Under the pieces are notes generated by a model. The model was not told the origin of the DNA. It was given only the letters and a program-made list of their open reading frames with translations, and did no database searches. Of a stretch of DNA of 64,000 nt, positions 15,844 through 24,782 are shown in pieces (the stretch's first letter is position 1; each line of letters starts with the position of its first letter). Origin of the DNA: Burkholderia lata (GTDB lineage: Bacteria > Pseudomonadota > Gammaproteobacteria > Burkholderiales > Burkholderiaceae). Both the position numbers and the translations under genes were made by a program. The stretch covers positions 1 to 64,000 of the forward strand of contig NZ_CABVQK010000014.1 in assembly GCF_902499335.1 (NCBI RefSeq), given 5' to 3'.

Positions 15844-17601
15844 TCAGTCGAGCCGCAGCTTCGCTTCGGCGAAGGCATACAGCGGACGCCACAGCAGGCG
15901 GTTGAACAGGGTGACGAACAGGGACATCACGGCGATGCCCAGGATGATCTTCGGAAAATCGCCGGCGGCGGTGGTCTGCGCGATATAGGCACCGAGGCCG
16001 TGCGCCTCGATCTTGGTATTGCCCCACTGGACGGCTTCCGACACGATGCTCGCGTTCCACGCGCCGCCCGACGCGGTGATCGCACCGGTCACGTAGTACG
16101 GGAAGATGCCGGGCAGGATCGCCTGCCGCCACCACTGCCAGCCCCGGATGCGAAAGTTCGTCGCCGCTTCGCGATAGTCGTTCGGGTAGGACGTTGCGCC
16201 GGCGATCACGTTGAACAGGATATACCACTGCGTACCGAGCACGATCAGCGGCGACAGCCAGATATCGGCGTTCAGGTGGAAGCGCGCGATCACGATCACG
16301 AACGCCGGGAACAGCAGGTTCGCCGGGAACGCGGCGAGGAACTGCGCGAGCGGCTGCAACTTCTCGGCCAGCTTCGGGCGCAGCCCGACCCACACGCCGA
16401 TCGGCACCCAGATCACGGACGCGATCGCGATCAGCACGACCACCCGCAGCAGCGTGATGAGACCGAGCGCGACCACATGGCCGACCTCGGCCATCGTCAC
16501 GCCGGTCGACACGAAACTGACGACGCGCCACACGATATAGGCCGTGCCGATCAGCACGAGCACCGCCCATGCGATGTCGACCGTGCGCGACGCCTTCTTC
16601 TCGACCTTCGGCAGCGTGAAGCGCATCGCGCCCGACAGCGGCAGGCGGAGCGGAATCCGCGCGGCCTTCGCGAAGAACCAGCCGGCCGGCACGAGCAGTT
16701 GATGGATCAGGCGCGTACGGCGCACGAGGTCGAGCAGCCACGACTCCGGCGCGTTGCCCGAGCTCGTGTTCTCCATCCGGAACTTGTCGGCCCACGCGAC
16801 GAGCGGGCGAAACAGGAACTGATCGTACGCAAGGATCACGACCGTCATCGTGAGGATCACCCAGCCGATCGCGCCGAGGCTCTTGTCCGAGATCGCCTGC
16901 GCGAGATACGCGCCGATGCCCGGCAGCGTGATGGTCTGGTTTCCGACCGTGATGGCCTCCGACGCGACGACAAAGAACCAGCCGCCCGACATCGACATCA
17001 TCATGTTCCAGATCAGGCCCGGCATCGAGAACGGCACCTCGAGCTTCCAGAAGCGCTGCCAGGACGTCAGGTGGAAGCTCCGCGAGACTTCGTCGAGATC
17101 CCGCGGCACCGTGCGCAGCGACTGATAGAAGCTGAACGTCATGTTCCACGCCTGGCTCGTGAAGATCGCGAAGATCGCCGCGAGCTCCGCGCCGAGCACG
17201 CGGCTCGGGAACAGCGCGAGGAAGAACGTGACGGTGAACGAGATGAAGCCGAGCACCGGCACCGACTGCAGGATGTCGAGGATCGGGATCAGGACCATGC
17301 CCGCGCGACGGCTCTTGGCCGCAAGCGTGCCGTAGACGAGCGTGAACACGAGCGACGCGACCATCGCGGCGAGCATCCGCAGCGTGGTGCGCAACGCGTA
17401 TTCGGGCAGGTTCGACGGATCGAGCGAGATCTTCTGCGTCTGCAGGGTACCGATCGGCGCCATCGTTTCGTGGAAACCGACGACTGCCATCGCGAGCAGG
17501 CAGATGATCAGCGGAAACGCGATGAAGTCCCACCGGTTCGGCAGGACACGCCACGCGGACGCATTCGCGGTCCGGTTCGGATTGAAGAATCCGACGTCCA
17601 T
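15844..17601 (-). CDS. Double-length ABC transporter permease (two fused BPD domains)
   Basis: A 585-residue inner-membrane protein, about twice the length of a NitT/TauT permease. It contains two permease units, roughly residues 1-285 and 330-585, each with an EAA-type loop: in the first around AQAISDKSLGAIGW, in the second around AVQWGNTKIEAHGLGAYIA. The linker carries a polar stretch. The fusion gives a built-in heterodimer for the one ATPase encoded after it. The ATG at 17601 follows a GGGGAGGG ribosome site; a start at 17763 would add 54 arginine-rich residues. The operon appears to contain only this gene and the ATPase. Confidence 0.9.
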   Translation of the reverse strand: MDVGFFNPNRTANASAWRVLPNRWDFIAFPLIICLLAMAVVGFHETMAPIGTLQTQKISLDPSNLPEYALRTTLRMLAAMVASLVFTLVYGTLAAKSRRAGMVLIPILDILQSVPVLGFISFTVTFFLALFPSRVLGAELAAIFAIFTSQAWNMTFSFYQSLRTVPRDLDEVSRSFHLTSWQRFWKLEVPFSMPGLIWNMMMSMSGGWFFVVASEAITVGNQTITLPGIGAYLAQAISDKSLGAIGWVILTMTVVILAYDQFLFRPLVAWADKFRMENTSSGNAPESWLLDLVRRTRLIHQLLVPAGWFFAKAARIPLRLPLSGAMRFTLPKVEKKASRTVDIAWAVLVLIGTAYIVWRVVSFVSTGVTMAEVGHVVALGLITLLRVVVLIAIASVIWVPIGVWVGLRPKLAEKLQPLAQFLAAFPANLLFPAFVIVIARFHLNADIWLSPLIVLGTQWYILFNVIAGATSYPNDYREAATNFRIRGWQWWRQAILPGIFPYYVTGAITASGGAWNASIVSEAVQWGNTKIEAHGLGAYIAQTTAAGDFPKIILGIAVMSLFVTLFNRLLWRPLYAFAEAKLRLD

Positions 17602-18109
17602 CAGGCGCCCTCCCCGGTAAGGCCGAACGAAGCCGGCAGTCGATGTTGATTCATGGCAAAGCGCACGGGTGCGGTAATTCGATTGATGACGATCGCGCGC
17701 GAGCGCGATGCGCCGTGCGTGCACGCGCTGCCGCGCCCCGGACGAGTCGGCCCGCGACGGCACGACACTACACCAACCTGTATTTCAGGTACAACCGTCC
17801 GGGAACGGCGCAGGCGGCGCACGGATCGTGCCTGGCGCGTGGACGGATGGCGGGTACGCGGGTCGAGCAGCCCGGCCGCAGTCTTTCGGCCGGCATGCAG
17901 GCCCGAATTATGCCGTGATCCGGCCCGGCCGGGAACCCGCCAGCCGCACGCCCGCGCAAACCATGTCGGGCGTCACCAGCCGGATACGACTAAGCGGGTA
18001 TGATCAGGGCTGGCCCTCGGGGCCTGTTGCGGACGGTCCGATGGCAACGCTTGCGCGTGCCAGATGTCAACAGGCTACGGGGATAGATCGACGAGCGGGA
18101 GGAAAGGGA
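17602..18109. other. Divergent intergenic region, promoter side of ABC operon and 18110 gene
   Basis: About 500 bases between two divergent genes. It must hold both promoters. A lower-GC patch at about 17755-17800 could be the promoter core for the ABC operon, but no -35/-10 pair stands out. Short open frames here are arginine-rich and lack ribosome sites. No repeat or RNA gene was recognised. Confidence 0.4.
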
Positions 18110-18376
18110 ATGGCAGGAAACTTGGTGATCGTCTGCCGCGATCAGGATGCCGACGCGTTCTACGAACTGATGCAGGAATACGGGTCGTTCCAGACGCGGC
18201 TGTCGTCGACGGCGTGGTACCTGAACATGAACGTCGTGCCGGAATCGCTGCAGGAGGAAATCCTGGAGCGCCTCGGCCGGTATACGACCGTCTACATCTT
18301 CGAGGCCACCACCGTGACCTACAACACCATCGACAGTAACGCGGCCGAGACGCTCGGCACGCTGTTCGGCGAATGA
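18110..18376 (+). CDS. Small conserved protein with SinR/Cas2-like sequence pattern
   Basis: An 88-residue acidic protein with a very strong ribosome site (GGGAGGAAAGGGA) before the ATG at 18110. The order strand (NLVIVCRD), helix (DADAFYELMQEY), then a polar turn leading into LSSTAWYLNMN, helix (PESLQEEILERL) and strand (TVYIFEATTV) resembles the ferredoxin-like fold of SinR-family and Cas2-like small proteins. Those carry a similar L-x-S-T-x-(W/Y) strand. There are no cas genes around, so an adaptation role is not suggested. It sits alone, convergent with the histidine kinase gene. The fold idea is inference; function unknown. Confidence 0.75.
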   Translation: MAGNLVIVCRDQDADAFYELMQEYGSFQTRLSSTAWYLNMNVVPESLQEEILERLGRYTTVYIFEATTVTYNTIDSNAAETLGTLFGE

Positions 18377-18418
18377 TGCCGCGCGGCGCCGGCCCGGCCG
18401 GGCTGGCGCCGCAGCCGC

Positions 18419-19735
18419 TCAAGCGGCCTGTGCGTGGGGTTCGTCCTTCGGCACGACCTCGAACGGGAACGTCATCGCGACGCGCAGGCCGCCTTCGGGG
18501 CGGTTGCCGATGTCGCACGCCCCGCCCAGCCTGAGCACGAGCCGTTCGACGATCGCGAGCCCGAGCCCGCTGTGGCCGTTGCCGCCGCGCGCGGGGTCGA
18601 GCCGCACGAATGGCCGCGTGGCCGCCGCGAGGTCGCGCGGCGCGATCCCGCCGCCGCTGTCGCTGACCGACAGCACGTAGCCGGCCGGCGTGCGCGCCGT
18701 CTCGACGAGCACGGGCGGCGCACCGTACGCATGCGCGTTGTCCAGCAGGTTCGACAGGATCCGGTCGAGCGTCGCCGTCGGCAGCCGGAAGCCCGGATCG
18801 GCGTCGAGCCGGGTCTGGACCGTCGGCGCGTTCGGCGCGACCGCGCGATAGCTGCGTGCGATCCGCTCGCACGCCTGATCGACCGGCACCGGCTCGCTGC
18901 GATCCGACCCGCCGTGGGCAAACACCAGGAATTGATCGACGATGTGCGACATCGAATCGACGTCGCGCACGACGCCGTCGCGCAACCGGGCGTCGTCCAT
19001 CATTTCCGCCCGCAGCCGCATCCGCGCAAGCGGCGTGCGCAGGTCGTGCGCCACGCCCGCCAGCATCACCGCCCGGTCACTCTCGGCCTGCGACACCTGT
19101 TCCACCATCTGGTTGAAACCGTGCGTGAGCTGGCGCAGCTCGCGCGGGCCGCGTTCGCGCAGCGGCGGCACCGGCTGGCCGCGGCCGAAGCGCGCGACCG
19201 CGCGGGCCAGCGAACGCAGCGGCTGCTGCAGCTGCCAGGCCGCGAACAGCGCGGCGATCACGCCGGCCGAGAAGATCGTGCCGAGCCACAGCAGCATCCG
19301 GTCGAGCGAGCGCGGCGGCCGAAGCGGCTGCACCGGCACCACGATCCAGTTGCGGTCGCTCGGCTCCTTCACCCACAGCACCGGCGGATGGCCGGGGGCG
19401 CCGATCTCGACGCGCGTGCCGGGCGGCATCCGCTCGCTCACGTCGTCGCGGAACCGCTTGAGCGGCGCCGGAAGGTGCGACGGGTCGCCGTTCGGCACGT
19501 CGGCGCTGCCCGGCGTCACGAGCCGCACGCGCGACGGCAACGGCTGGTCGGGCGTGCGCTCGACGTGCTGGCGCACCGCGTCGACCAGGAACGCGGCCTC
19601 TTCGACCGCGTAGCGCGTCTGCATCTGGCTGCGCTCGAGCCGCATCGCGAAAAACCACGCGAAGTGCGACAGGAGCAGGACACCGATGACGAGCAGCGCC
19701 AGCCGCCCGAACAGTGAATCAATGGGTTTGCGCAT
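18419..19735 (-). CDS. Sensor histidine kinase, EnvZ-like
   Basis: A 438-residue membrane sensor kinase. One membrane helix at about 10-30, a periplasmic domain of about 115 residues, a second helix at about 150-170, HAMP, then HisKA with the phospho-acceptor His in AGVAHDLRTPLARMRL, and an ATPase domain with N box LSNLLDNAHAYG, G1 SDSGGGI and G2 GLGLAI. The H-box wording is close to EnvZ. The ATG at 19735 overlaps the response regulator gene by 17 bases, so the pair is one operon with coupled translation. The divergent neighbour is a Spy/CpxP-like periplasmic protein, a plausible target. The signal sensed is unknown. Confidence 0.93.
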   Translation of the reverse strand: MRKPIDSLFGRLALLVIGVLLLSHFAWFFAMRLERSQMQTRYAVEEAAFLVDAVRQHVERTPDQPLPSRVRLVTPGSADVPNGDPSHLPAPLKRFRDDVSERMPPGTRVEIGAPGHPPVLWVKEPSDRNWIVVPVQPLRPPRSLDRMLLWLGTIFSAGVIAALFAAWQLQQPLRSLARAVARFGRGQPVPPLRERGPRELRQLTHGFNQMVEQVSQAESDRAVMLAGVAHDLRTPLARMRLRAEMMDDARLRDGVVRDVDSMSHIVDQFLVFAHGGSDRSEPVPVDQACERIARSYRAVAPNAPTVQTRLDADPGFRLPTATLDRILSNLLDNAHAYGAPPVLVETARTPAGYVLSVSDSGGGIAPRDLAAATRPFVRLDPARGGNGHSGLGLAIVERLVLRLGGACDIGNRPEGGLRVAMTFPFEVVPKDEPHAQAA

Positions 19736-20444
19736 GAGCCTCGCCGTCGGGCACGAACACGTAGCCGCGCCCGCGAACCGTCTGGATGAAGCGCGGCGTC
19801 GACGGATCCGTTTCGAGGATGCGGCGCAGGCGCCACACCTGGACGTCGATGCCGCGGTCGGTACCGTCGTACTCGGGCCCGTGCAGCAGCTCGAGCAGCC
19901 GCTCGCGCGTGAGCGTGCGCAGCGCATGGTTCACGAAGATCTTCAGCAGCGCGAATTCGCTGCTCGACAGCGTGGCCGGCTTGCCGTCGACCGACAGCGT
20001 GCGCGCCTGGAAGTCGAGCACGAAGCGGCCGAACGCGAACGGCTCGCGCTGTTCGGGTGCCGCCGCCGACGGCGTCGCGCGGCGCCGCCGCAGCACGGCC
20101 TGCACGCGCGCGAGCAGCTCGCGCGGGTTGAACGGCTTGCCGAGGTAGTCGTCCGCGCCGAGCTCGAGCCCGACGATACGGTCGACGTCGTCCGCACGCG
20201 CGGTCAGCATGATCACGGGGATGTCGTCGCCGGCCGCGCGCAACTGGCGCAGCGCGGTCAGGCCGTCGACGCCCGGCATCATCAGGTCCAGCACGATCAG
20301 GTCGGGCCGCTCGCGCTCGAGGCGCTTCTCGAGCGTCGCCGCGTCGTGCAGCACGGACACTTCCATCCCCTGGCGCACGAGGTAGTCGCGCAGCAGGTCT
20401 CGGAGTTCTTGGTCGTCGTCGACGATGAGGATCTGGGTAGTCAT
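19719..20444 (-). CDS. OmpR-family response regulator
   Basis: A 241-residue two-component regulator. The receiver domain (1-120) has the acidic pocket VDDD, phospho-acceptor Asp53 in LIVLDLMMPG, and the conserved Lys in LGKPF. The C-terminal winged helix (about 140-241) has the OmpR ending VWRLRRILE and IQTVRGRGYVF. The receiver start (MTTQILIVDDDQELRDLLRDY) is close to OmpR/RisA proteins of beta-proteobacteria. It is the first gene of the kinase operon and is divergent from the Spy/CpxP-like gene, with about 220 bases between them, so mutual regulation is likely. Confidence 0.94.
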   Translation of the reverse strand: MTTQILIVDDDQELRDLLRDYLVRQGMEVSVLHDAATLEKRLERERPDLIVLDLMMPGVDGLTALRQLRAAGDDIPVIMLTARADDVDRIVGLELGADDYLGKPFNPRELLARVQAVLRRRRATPSAAAPEQREPFAFGRFVLDFQARTLSVDGKPATLSSSEFALLKIFVNHALRTLTRERLLELLHGPEYDGTDRGIDVQVWRLRRILETDPSTPRFIQTVRGRGYVFVPDGEAHAQTH

Positions 20445-20668
20445 GGCTCGAAGTTTACCGCGCGAGGGCGGAGTCAAAGAACGAAACAAAGGGACGAAAG
20501 GGTTACTGCGGGTTACCGCGCAAGGGAACTGTAATGCGCGGTAACCCGGCCACCGCCCCACGTAACACCGGCAGCGGCCTGCATCGCTAACCTGCGTCTT
20601 ACCGGATGCGGCACGCGACTTTCCCCGCACCGCATCGCCGGACCCTTTGGATACAAGGAGTTTCTGAA

Positions 20669-21217
20669 ATGTATAAGAAGACTTCCCGCGTGGCCATCGC
20701 TGCCGCCACCGTGCTCGCTCTCGCATTCGGCACCGCGCATGCCCAATCGGCCGATGCGCCGCCGCCGGGCGGCCCCGGCGCCCACCAGATGCACGGCGGG
20801 CACGAAGGCGGCCCGTTCGGCGCGATCATGAAACTGCACGGCCAGCTGAAGCTCAACGCGTCGCAGGAACAGCAATGGCAGGCGGCCGTCAACACGATGA
20901 AGCAGAACCGTGACGCGATGCGCAAGAGCCACGAGCAGATGCGCGAGCAGTTCAAGGCGCAGCAGAACCAGCCGATCCTCGACCTGAGCGCGATGCACTC
21001 GGCACGCCAGCAGGCCGAATCGCAGAACGCGCAACTGCGCGAGCAGACGTCCGCCGCGTGGCTCACGTTCTACAACGGGCTGAACGACCAGCAGAAGACG
21101 ATGGTCAGCACGGCGCTCAAGCAGCAGTTCGCGAAGATGGAACAGCGCCACGAGAAGATGAAGGAGCGCTGGGAGCAGCATCGCGCGGCCAAGGCCGCGT
21201 CGGCACCGGCGCAGTAA
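20669..21217 (+). CDS. Spy/CpxP-family periplasmic protein
   Basis: A 182-residue exported protein. The signal peptide ends at about residue 25 (FGTAHA, then QSAD). The mature protein starts with a His/Gly/Pro-rich stretch (PPPGGPGAHQMHGGH) that could bind metal, followed by an almost wholly helical Gln/Met/Lys-rich region with two LTxxQ-like words (LNASQEQQW and LNDQQKTM). Spy/CpxP proteins act as ATP-independent chaperones or envelope-stress sensors. It has an AAGGAG ribosome site and a terminator directly after it. The OmpR-type regulator gene is divergent, suggesting control by that system. Confidence 0.87.
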   Translation: MYKKTSRVAIAAATVLALAFGTAHAQSADAPPPGGPGAHQMHGGHEGGPFGAIMKLHGQLKLNASQEQQWQAAVNTMKQNRDAMRKSHEQMREQFKAQQNQPILDLSAMHSARQQAESQNAQLREQTSAAWLTFYNGLNDQQKTMVSTALKQQFAKMEQRHEKMKERWEQHRAAKAASAPAQ

Positions 21218-21247
21218 GCCGGCGGGCCGCTCCCCGGAGCGGCTTCG

Positions 21248-21283
21248 AAGGGGACGCGGGCACCGGCTCGCGTCCCCTTTTTG
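21248..21283 (+). terminator. Rho-independent terminator after the Spy-like gene
   Basis: Arms AGGGGACGCG (21249-21258) and CGCGTCCCCT (21269-21278) with a 10-base loop, then a run of T. It ends just before the stop of the convergent pirin gene. Confidence 0.85.
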
Positions 21284-21287
21284 CGTT

Positions 21288-21983
21288 TCAGGCGACGTCG
21301 AACAGCAGCACCTCGGCCGCCCGGCCGCGCGCGAACGCCACCGCGTCCACGCCGCCGATCCGCGCGCCGTCGCCCGCGGCCAGCGCGCAGCCGTTCACCT
21401 CGACGTCGCCGCGCACCACGTGCACGTAGGCCCGGCGCCCGGCCGGCACGTCGAACGCCGCCGCCTCGTCGCCGTCGAGCAGCCCGGCGAAGATGCGTGC
21501 GTCCGCACCGATCTGTAGCGCACCGTCCCCTCCGTCCTGCGCCGCGACGAGCCGCAGCCGCCCGCGTTTCTCGTGGTCGGCAAAGCACGTCTGCACGTAG
21601 CCGGGCCGGCCGCCCGCCCCGGCCGGCGCGAGCCAGATCCGCAGCAGGCGCAACGGCTGGTCACACGACGCGTTGGTTTCACTCAGCATGACGCCGGTGC
21701 CGGCGCTCATCCGCTGCATGCCGCCGGCGCGTACGATCGCCCCGTTGCCGAGGCTGTCGCGGTGCGCGAGCGCGCCGTCGAGCACGTAGGTGACGATTTC
21801 CGCGTCGCGGTACGGCCGCATCCCGTAGCCGCGGGTCGGCGCGATGCATTCCTCGTTCAGTTCGCGCAACGCGCCGAACGCCGGCGGCCCGCTCCGGCCG
21901 GACACACCAGGAAAGCTGTGAAGGAATTCGTGCCAGCCATGGCTACGCTGGTCGCGATCGGCGGCGCGGCGGATCTGGAACAT
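21288..21983 (-). CDS. Pirin-family bicupin protein (YhaK-like)
   Basis: A 231-residue soluble protein of the pirin family. It begins with the typical FQIRRAADRDQRSHGWHEFLHSF, given here only as a family opening that includes the conserved His, followed by GALRELNEE, MRPYRDAEIVTYVLDGAL and GMQRMSAGTGVMLSE. The usual H-x-H metal pair after MRP is replaced by Y-R-D, as in YhaK-type members, so iron binding and quercetinase activity are doubtful. YhaK-like proteins have been linked to oxidative stress. The ATG at 21983 is the natural start; a start at 22070 would add 29 basic residues. It stands alone, convergent with the Spy-like gene. Confidence 0.85.
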   Translation of the reverse strand: MFQIRRAADRDQRSHGWHEFLHSFPGVSGRSGPPAFGALRELNEECIAPTRGYGMRPYRDAEIVTYVLDGALAHRDSLGNGAIVRAGGMQRMSAGTGVMLSETNASCDQPLRLLRIWLAPAGAGGRPGYVQTCFADHEKRGRLRLVAAQDGGDGALQIGADARIFAGLLDGDEAAAFDVPAGRRAYVHVVRGDVEVNGCALAAGDGARIGGVDAVAFARGRAAEVLLFDVA

Positions 21984-22352
21984 GGGACGGACACTCCGTG
22001 AGATGCGTTGTTCTGGTATGCCATCACTGTATGAGTGTGCCAATCGCGCCACAATCCGCCGCCTGCGCACTGCATCGTTGCACCCACGGATGCAATCGAT
22101 GCAATGTCCATTGCAAATACGCCGATTGTCGCAACAGCCGGATCAATGCGTCGAAGAATCGATCGGTCGGCCCGGATTGCCGGTTTCCGGGTATCGCGTT
22201 CGGGTAAAATACCGCCCTTTTGGCGTTCGCCGTTCCGGTGGCCGCCATCGCCAGAGCGCCGATCGGCGAATTTTGGCCGTCTAGAATACGCCGCGGCGCC
22301 CGGCCCGACCGGCCGCGAGCGCCCCCGGAAAGTCAGCAACAGAAGGATGGAA
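21984..22352. promoter_or_regulatory. Divergent promoter region, pirin and basic amino-acid transporter
   Basis: About 370 bases between divergent genes. On the plus strand, TAAAAT at 22205-22210 and TAGAAT at 22282-22287 are -10 candidates for the amino-acid transporter; neither has a clean -35 at 17 bases. The middle (22010-22160) is AT-richer than the flanks. No riboswitch fold was recognised. Confidence 0.45.
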
Positions 22353-23135
22353 ATGAAGAAGGCCGCCCTGTGCGCCGCCCTCGCCCTCGTGGCGGGCAGC
22401 GCCTTCGCGAAGGAGTGGAAGACCGTGCGGATCGGCGTCGACGCCAGCTACCCGCCGTTCGAGTCGACCGCGCCGAGCGGCGAGATCGTCGGTTTCGACG
22501 TCGATCTCACCAAGGAAATCTGCAAGCGCATCAACGTGAAATGCGTGTGGGTGTCGCAGGATCTCGACGGGATCATCCCGGCGCTGAAGGCGAAGAAGTA
22601 CGACGTCATCGTGTCGTCGCTGACCGTCACGGACAAGCGCCGCGAACAGATCGACTTCTCCGACAAGGTATACGACGCGCCGGCGCGGATGATCGCGAAG
22701 ACCGGCTCGCCGCTGCTGCCTACCGTCGCGTCGCTGAAAGGCAAGCGCGTGGGCGTCGAGCAGGGCTCGACGCAGGAAACCTACGCGAAGGCGTACTGGG
22801 AGCCGCAGGGCGTGACGATCATTCCTTACCAGAACCAGGACCAGGTCTACGCCGATCTCGGCTCCGGCCGTCTCGACGCGACGCTGCAGGACGAGCTGCA
22901 GGCCGACTACGGTTTCCTGCGCACGCCGCGCGGCAAGGGCTTCGCGTTCGCCGGGCCGGAAGTGAAGGATCCGAAGACGATCGGCGACGGCACCGCGATC
23001 GGCCTGCGCAAGGAAGATACGGACCTGAAGCTCAAGATCAACCGGGCGCTTGCCGACATGCACAAGGACGGCACGTACGACCGGCTGTCGCACAAGTATT
23101 TCGCGTTCAGCGTCTATTCGGCGTCGGCCCGCTGA
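22353..23135 (+). CDS. Periplasmic Lys/Arg/Orn/His-binding protein (ArgT/HisJ-like)
   Basis: A 260-residue solute-binding protein. The signal peptide is residues 1-19 (ending GSAFA, then KEW). The mature part has the family words VRIGVDASYPPFES, GFDVDLTKEICKR, DGIIPALKAKKYD and VSSLTVTDKRREQIDFS, close to ArgT/HisJ. It captures a basic amino acid in the periplasm and passes it to the two permeases encoded next. ATG codons at 22347 and 22353 are both possible; 22353 gives the better spacing to AGAAGG. Two hairpins follow the gene, as is usual where the binding protein must be made in excess of the membrane parts. Confidence 0.93.
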   Translation: MKKAALCAALALVAGSAFAKEWKTVRIGVDASYPPFESTAPSGEIVGFDVDLTKEICKRINVKCVWVSQDLDGIIPALKAKKYDVIVSSLTVTDKRREQIDFSDKVYDAPARMIAKTGSPLLPTVASLKGKRVGVEQGSTQETYAKAYWEPQGVTIIPYQNQDQVYADLGSGRLDATLQDELQADYGFLRTPRGKGFAFAGPEVKDPKTIGDGTAIGLRKEDTDLKLKINRALADMHKDGTYDRLSHKYFAFSVYSASAR

Positions 23136-23221
23136 GCGACGCCAGGAAGAAGCAACGGATGCGGGGGCGGCCCCGTGTCCGGGCAGTACAGGCAGTCGAC
23201 CACGCGCCGCCCGCTCCCTTG

Positions 23222-23263
23222 CCCGCCGCTCGCGCGACGGGCGGGCCCGGCACCGATGCCGGG
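23222..23263 (+). other. Tandem hairpins between binding-protein and permease genes
   Basis: CCCGCC (23222-23227) pairs with GGCGGG (23240-23245), and CCCGGCA (23246-23252) pairs with TGCCGGG (23257-23263). There is no T-run. The 229-base gap and the hairpins fit mRNA stabilisation or partial termination that lowers permease expression relative to the binding protein; this is inference. Confidence 0.55.
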
Positions 23264-23364
23264 GCGGACGGTCATGATACGTACGGGGCGTTCCGCGCAG
23301 CTTGGCGGGCGCGTCTTTCGCGGCGCACCGCGTGCGCCCTAAGGGACCACACCAGGGACCACAT

Positions 23365-24054
23365 ATGTTTCTACAAGGTTACGGCCCGCTGATCCTCGCT
23401 GGCACCTGGCAAACCGTCAAACTGGCGGTGCTTTCACTTGCGCTGTCGTTCCTGCTGGGCCTGCTCGGCGCGGGCGCGAAGCTGTCGCGCAACCGCTTCA
23501 CGAACGGCGTCGGCACCGTCTACACGACGCTGATCCGCGGCGTGCCCGACCTCGTGCTGATGCTGCTGCTGTTCTACAGCCTGCAGATCTGGCTGAACAT
23601 GGCGACCGACGCGCTCGGCTGGGACCAGATCGACATCGACCCGTTCCTCGCCGGCGTGCTCGTGCTCGGCTTCATCTACGGCGCGTACTTCACCGAGACG
23701 TTCCGCGGTGCGTTCCTGTCGGTGCCGCGTGGCCAGCTCGAGGCCGGCAGCGCGTACGGGATGACGAGCTGGCAGGTGTTCACGCGGATCATGTTCCCGC
23801 AGATGATGCGCTTTGCGCTGCCGGGGATCGGCAACAACTGGCAGGTGCTCGTGAAGTCGACTGCGCTCGTGTCGATCATCGGCCTCGCCGACGTCGTGAA
23901 GGCATCGCAAGACGCCGGCAAGGGCACGCTGCGGTTCTTCTTCTTCACGCTGATCGCGGGTGCCGTCTACCTCGCGATCACGACGATCTCGAACTTCGTG
24001 CTGATGTGGCTCGAAAAGCGCTACTCGACCGGCGTCCGCAAGGCTGACCTATGA
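23365..24054 (+). CDS. hisQ: Basic amino-acid ABC transporter permease HisQ-like
   Basis: A 229-residue inner-membrane permease of the HAAT (polar amino-acid) family. The N-terminal half has TWQTVKLAVLSLALSFLLGLL, split by family pattern, and RGVPDLVLMLLLFYS. The EAA loop reads FRGAFLSVPRGQLEAGSAYGM. It pairs with the next protein to form the membrane pore. Its stop overlaps the next start as ATGA. The start at 23365 is chosen because a membrane helix begins soon after it; the ribosome site is only moderate (AGGGACC). Confidence 0.92.
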   Translation: MFLQGYGPLILAGTWQTVKLAVLSLALSFLLGLLGAGAKLSRNRFTNGVGTVYTTLIRGVPDLVLMLLLFYSLQIWLNMATDALGWDQIDIDPFLAGVLVLGFIYGAYFTETFRGAFLSVPRGQLEAGSAYGMTSWQVFTRIMFPQMMRFALPGIGNNWQVLVKSTALVSIIGLADVVKASQDAGKGTLRFFFFTLIAGAVYLAITTISNFVLMWLEKRYSTGVRKADL

Positions 24055-24764
24055 TCGATCTCATCCAAGAATACTGGCGCAACTACCTCTTCACCGACGG
24101 CTACCGCATCACCGGCGTCGCGATCACGCTGTGGCTGCTGGTCGTGTCGATCGGCCTCGGCTTCTGCCTGTCGATACCGCTCGCGGTTGCGCGCGTGTCG
24201 AAGAAGAAGTGGCTGTCGGGCGCCGTGTGGCTCTACACGTACGTGTTCCGCGGCACGCCGCTCTACGTGCAGTTGCTGCTCTGCTACACGGGCCTCTACA
24301 GCCTGCAGGCCGTGCGCGGCACGCCGATGCTCGACGCGTTCTTCCGCGACGGGATGCACTGCACGCTGCTCGCGTTCACGCTGAACACCTGCGCGTACAC
24401 CACCGAGATCTTCGCGGGCGCGATCAAGGCCACGTCGTACGGCGAGATCGAAGCCGCGCGTGCGTACGGGATGTCGCCGTTCACGATGTACCGCCGCGTG
24501 ATCCTGCCGTCGGCGCTGCGCCGCGCGCTGCCGCTGTACAGCAACGAAGTGATCCTGATGCTGCACGCGACCACCGTCGCCTTCACCGCGACCGTGCCGG
24601 ACATCCTGAAGATCGCCCGCGACGTCAACTCGGCGACCTACATGTCGTTCCATGCGTTCGGCATCGCCGCCCTGCTCTATCTCGCGATCTCGTTCACGCT
24701 CGTGTGGCTGTTCCGCCAGGCCGAGCGCCGCTGGCTCGCGTATCTGCGCCCGCAAGGTAAGTAA
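24051..24764 (+). CDS. hisM: Basic amino-acid ABC transporter permease HisM-like
   Basis: A 237-residue permease, partner of the preceding one. Family words: GVAITLWLLVVSIGLGFCLS near the N-terminus, FRGTPLYVQLLLCYTGLYS, and the EAA loop IFAGAIKATSYGEIEAARAYGMS. The segment DAFFRDGMHC between helices resembles HisM/ArtM proteins. The start codon overlaps the hisQ-like stop by four bases, so translation is coupled. It is followed after 18 bases by the ATPase gene. Confidence 0.92.
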   Translation: MIDLIQEYWRNYLFTDGYRITGVAITLWLLVVSIGLGFCLSIPLAVARVSKKKWLSGAVWLYTYVFRGTPLYVQLLLCYTGLYSLQAVRGTPMLDAFFRDGMHCTLLAFTLNTCAYTTEIFAGAIKATSYGEIEAARAYGMSPFTMYRRVILPSALRRALPLYSNEVILMLHATTVAFTATVPDILKIARDVNSATYMSFHAFGIAALLYLAISFTLVWLFRQAERRWLAYLRPQGK

Positions 24765-24782
24765 GTTTTCGCAGGACTATTG

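Noticed and set aside
18110..18376. Cas2-like protein as a sign of a CRISPR-Cas locus
   Set aside because: No cas1, effector gene or repeat-spacer array in the window; only the fold pattern is similar.
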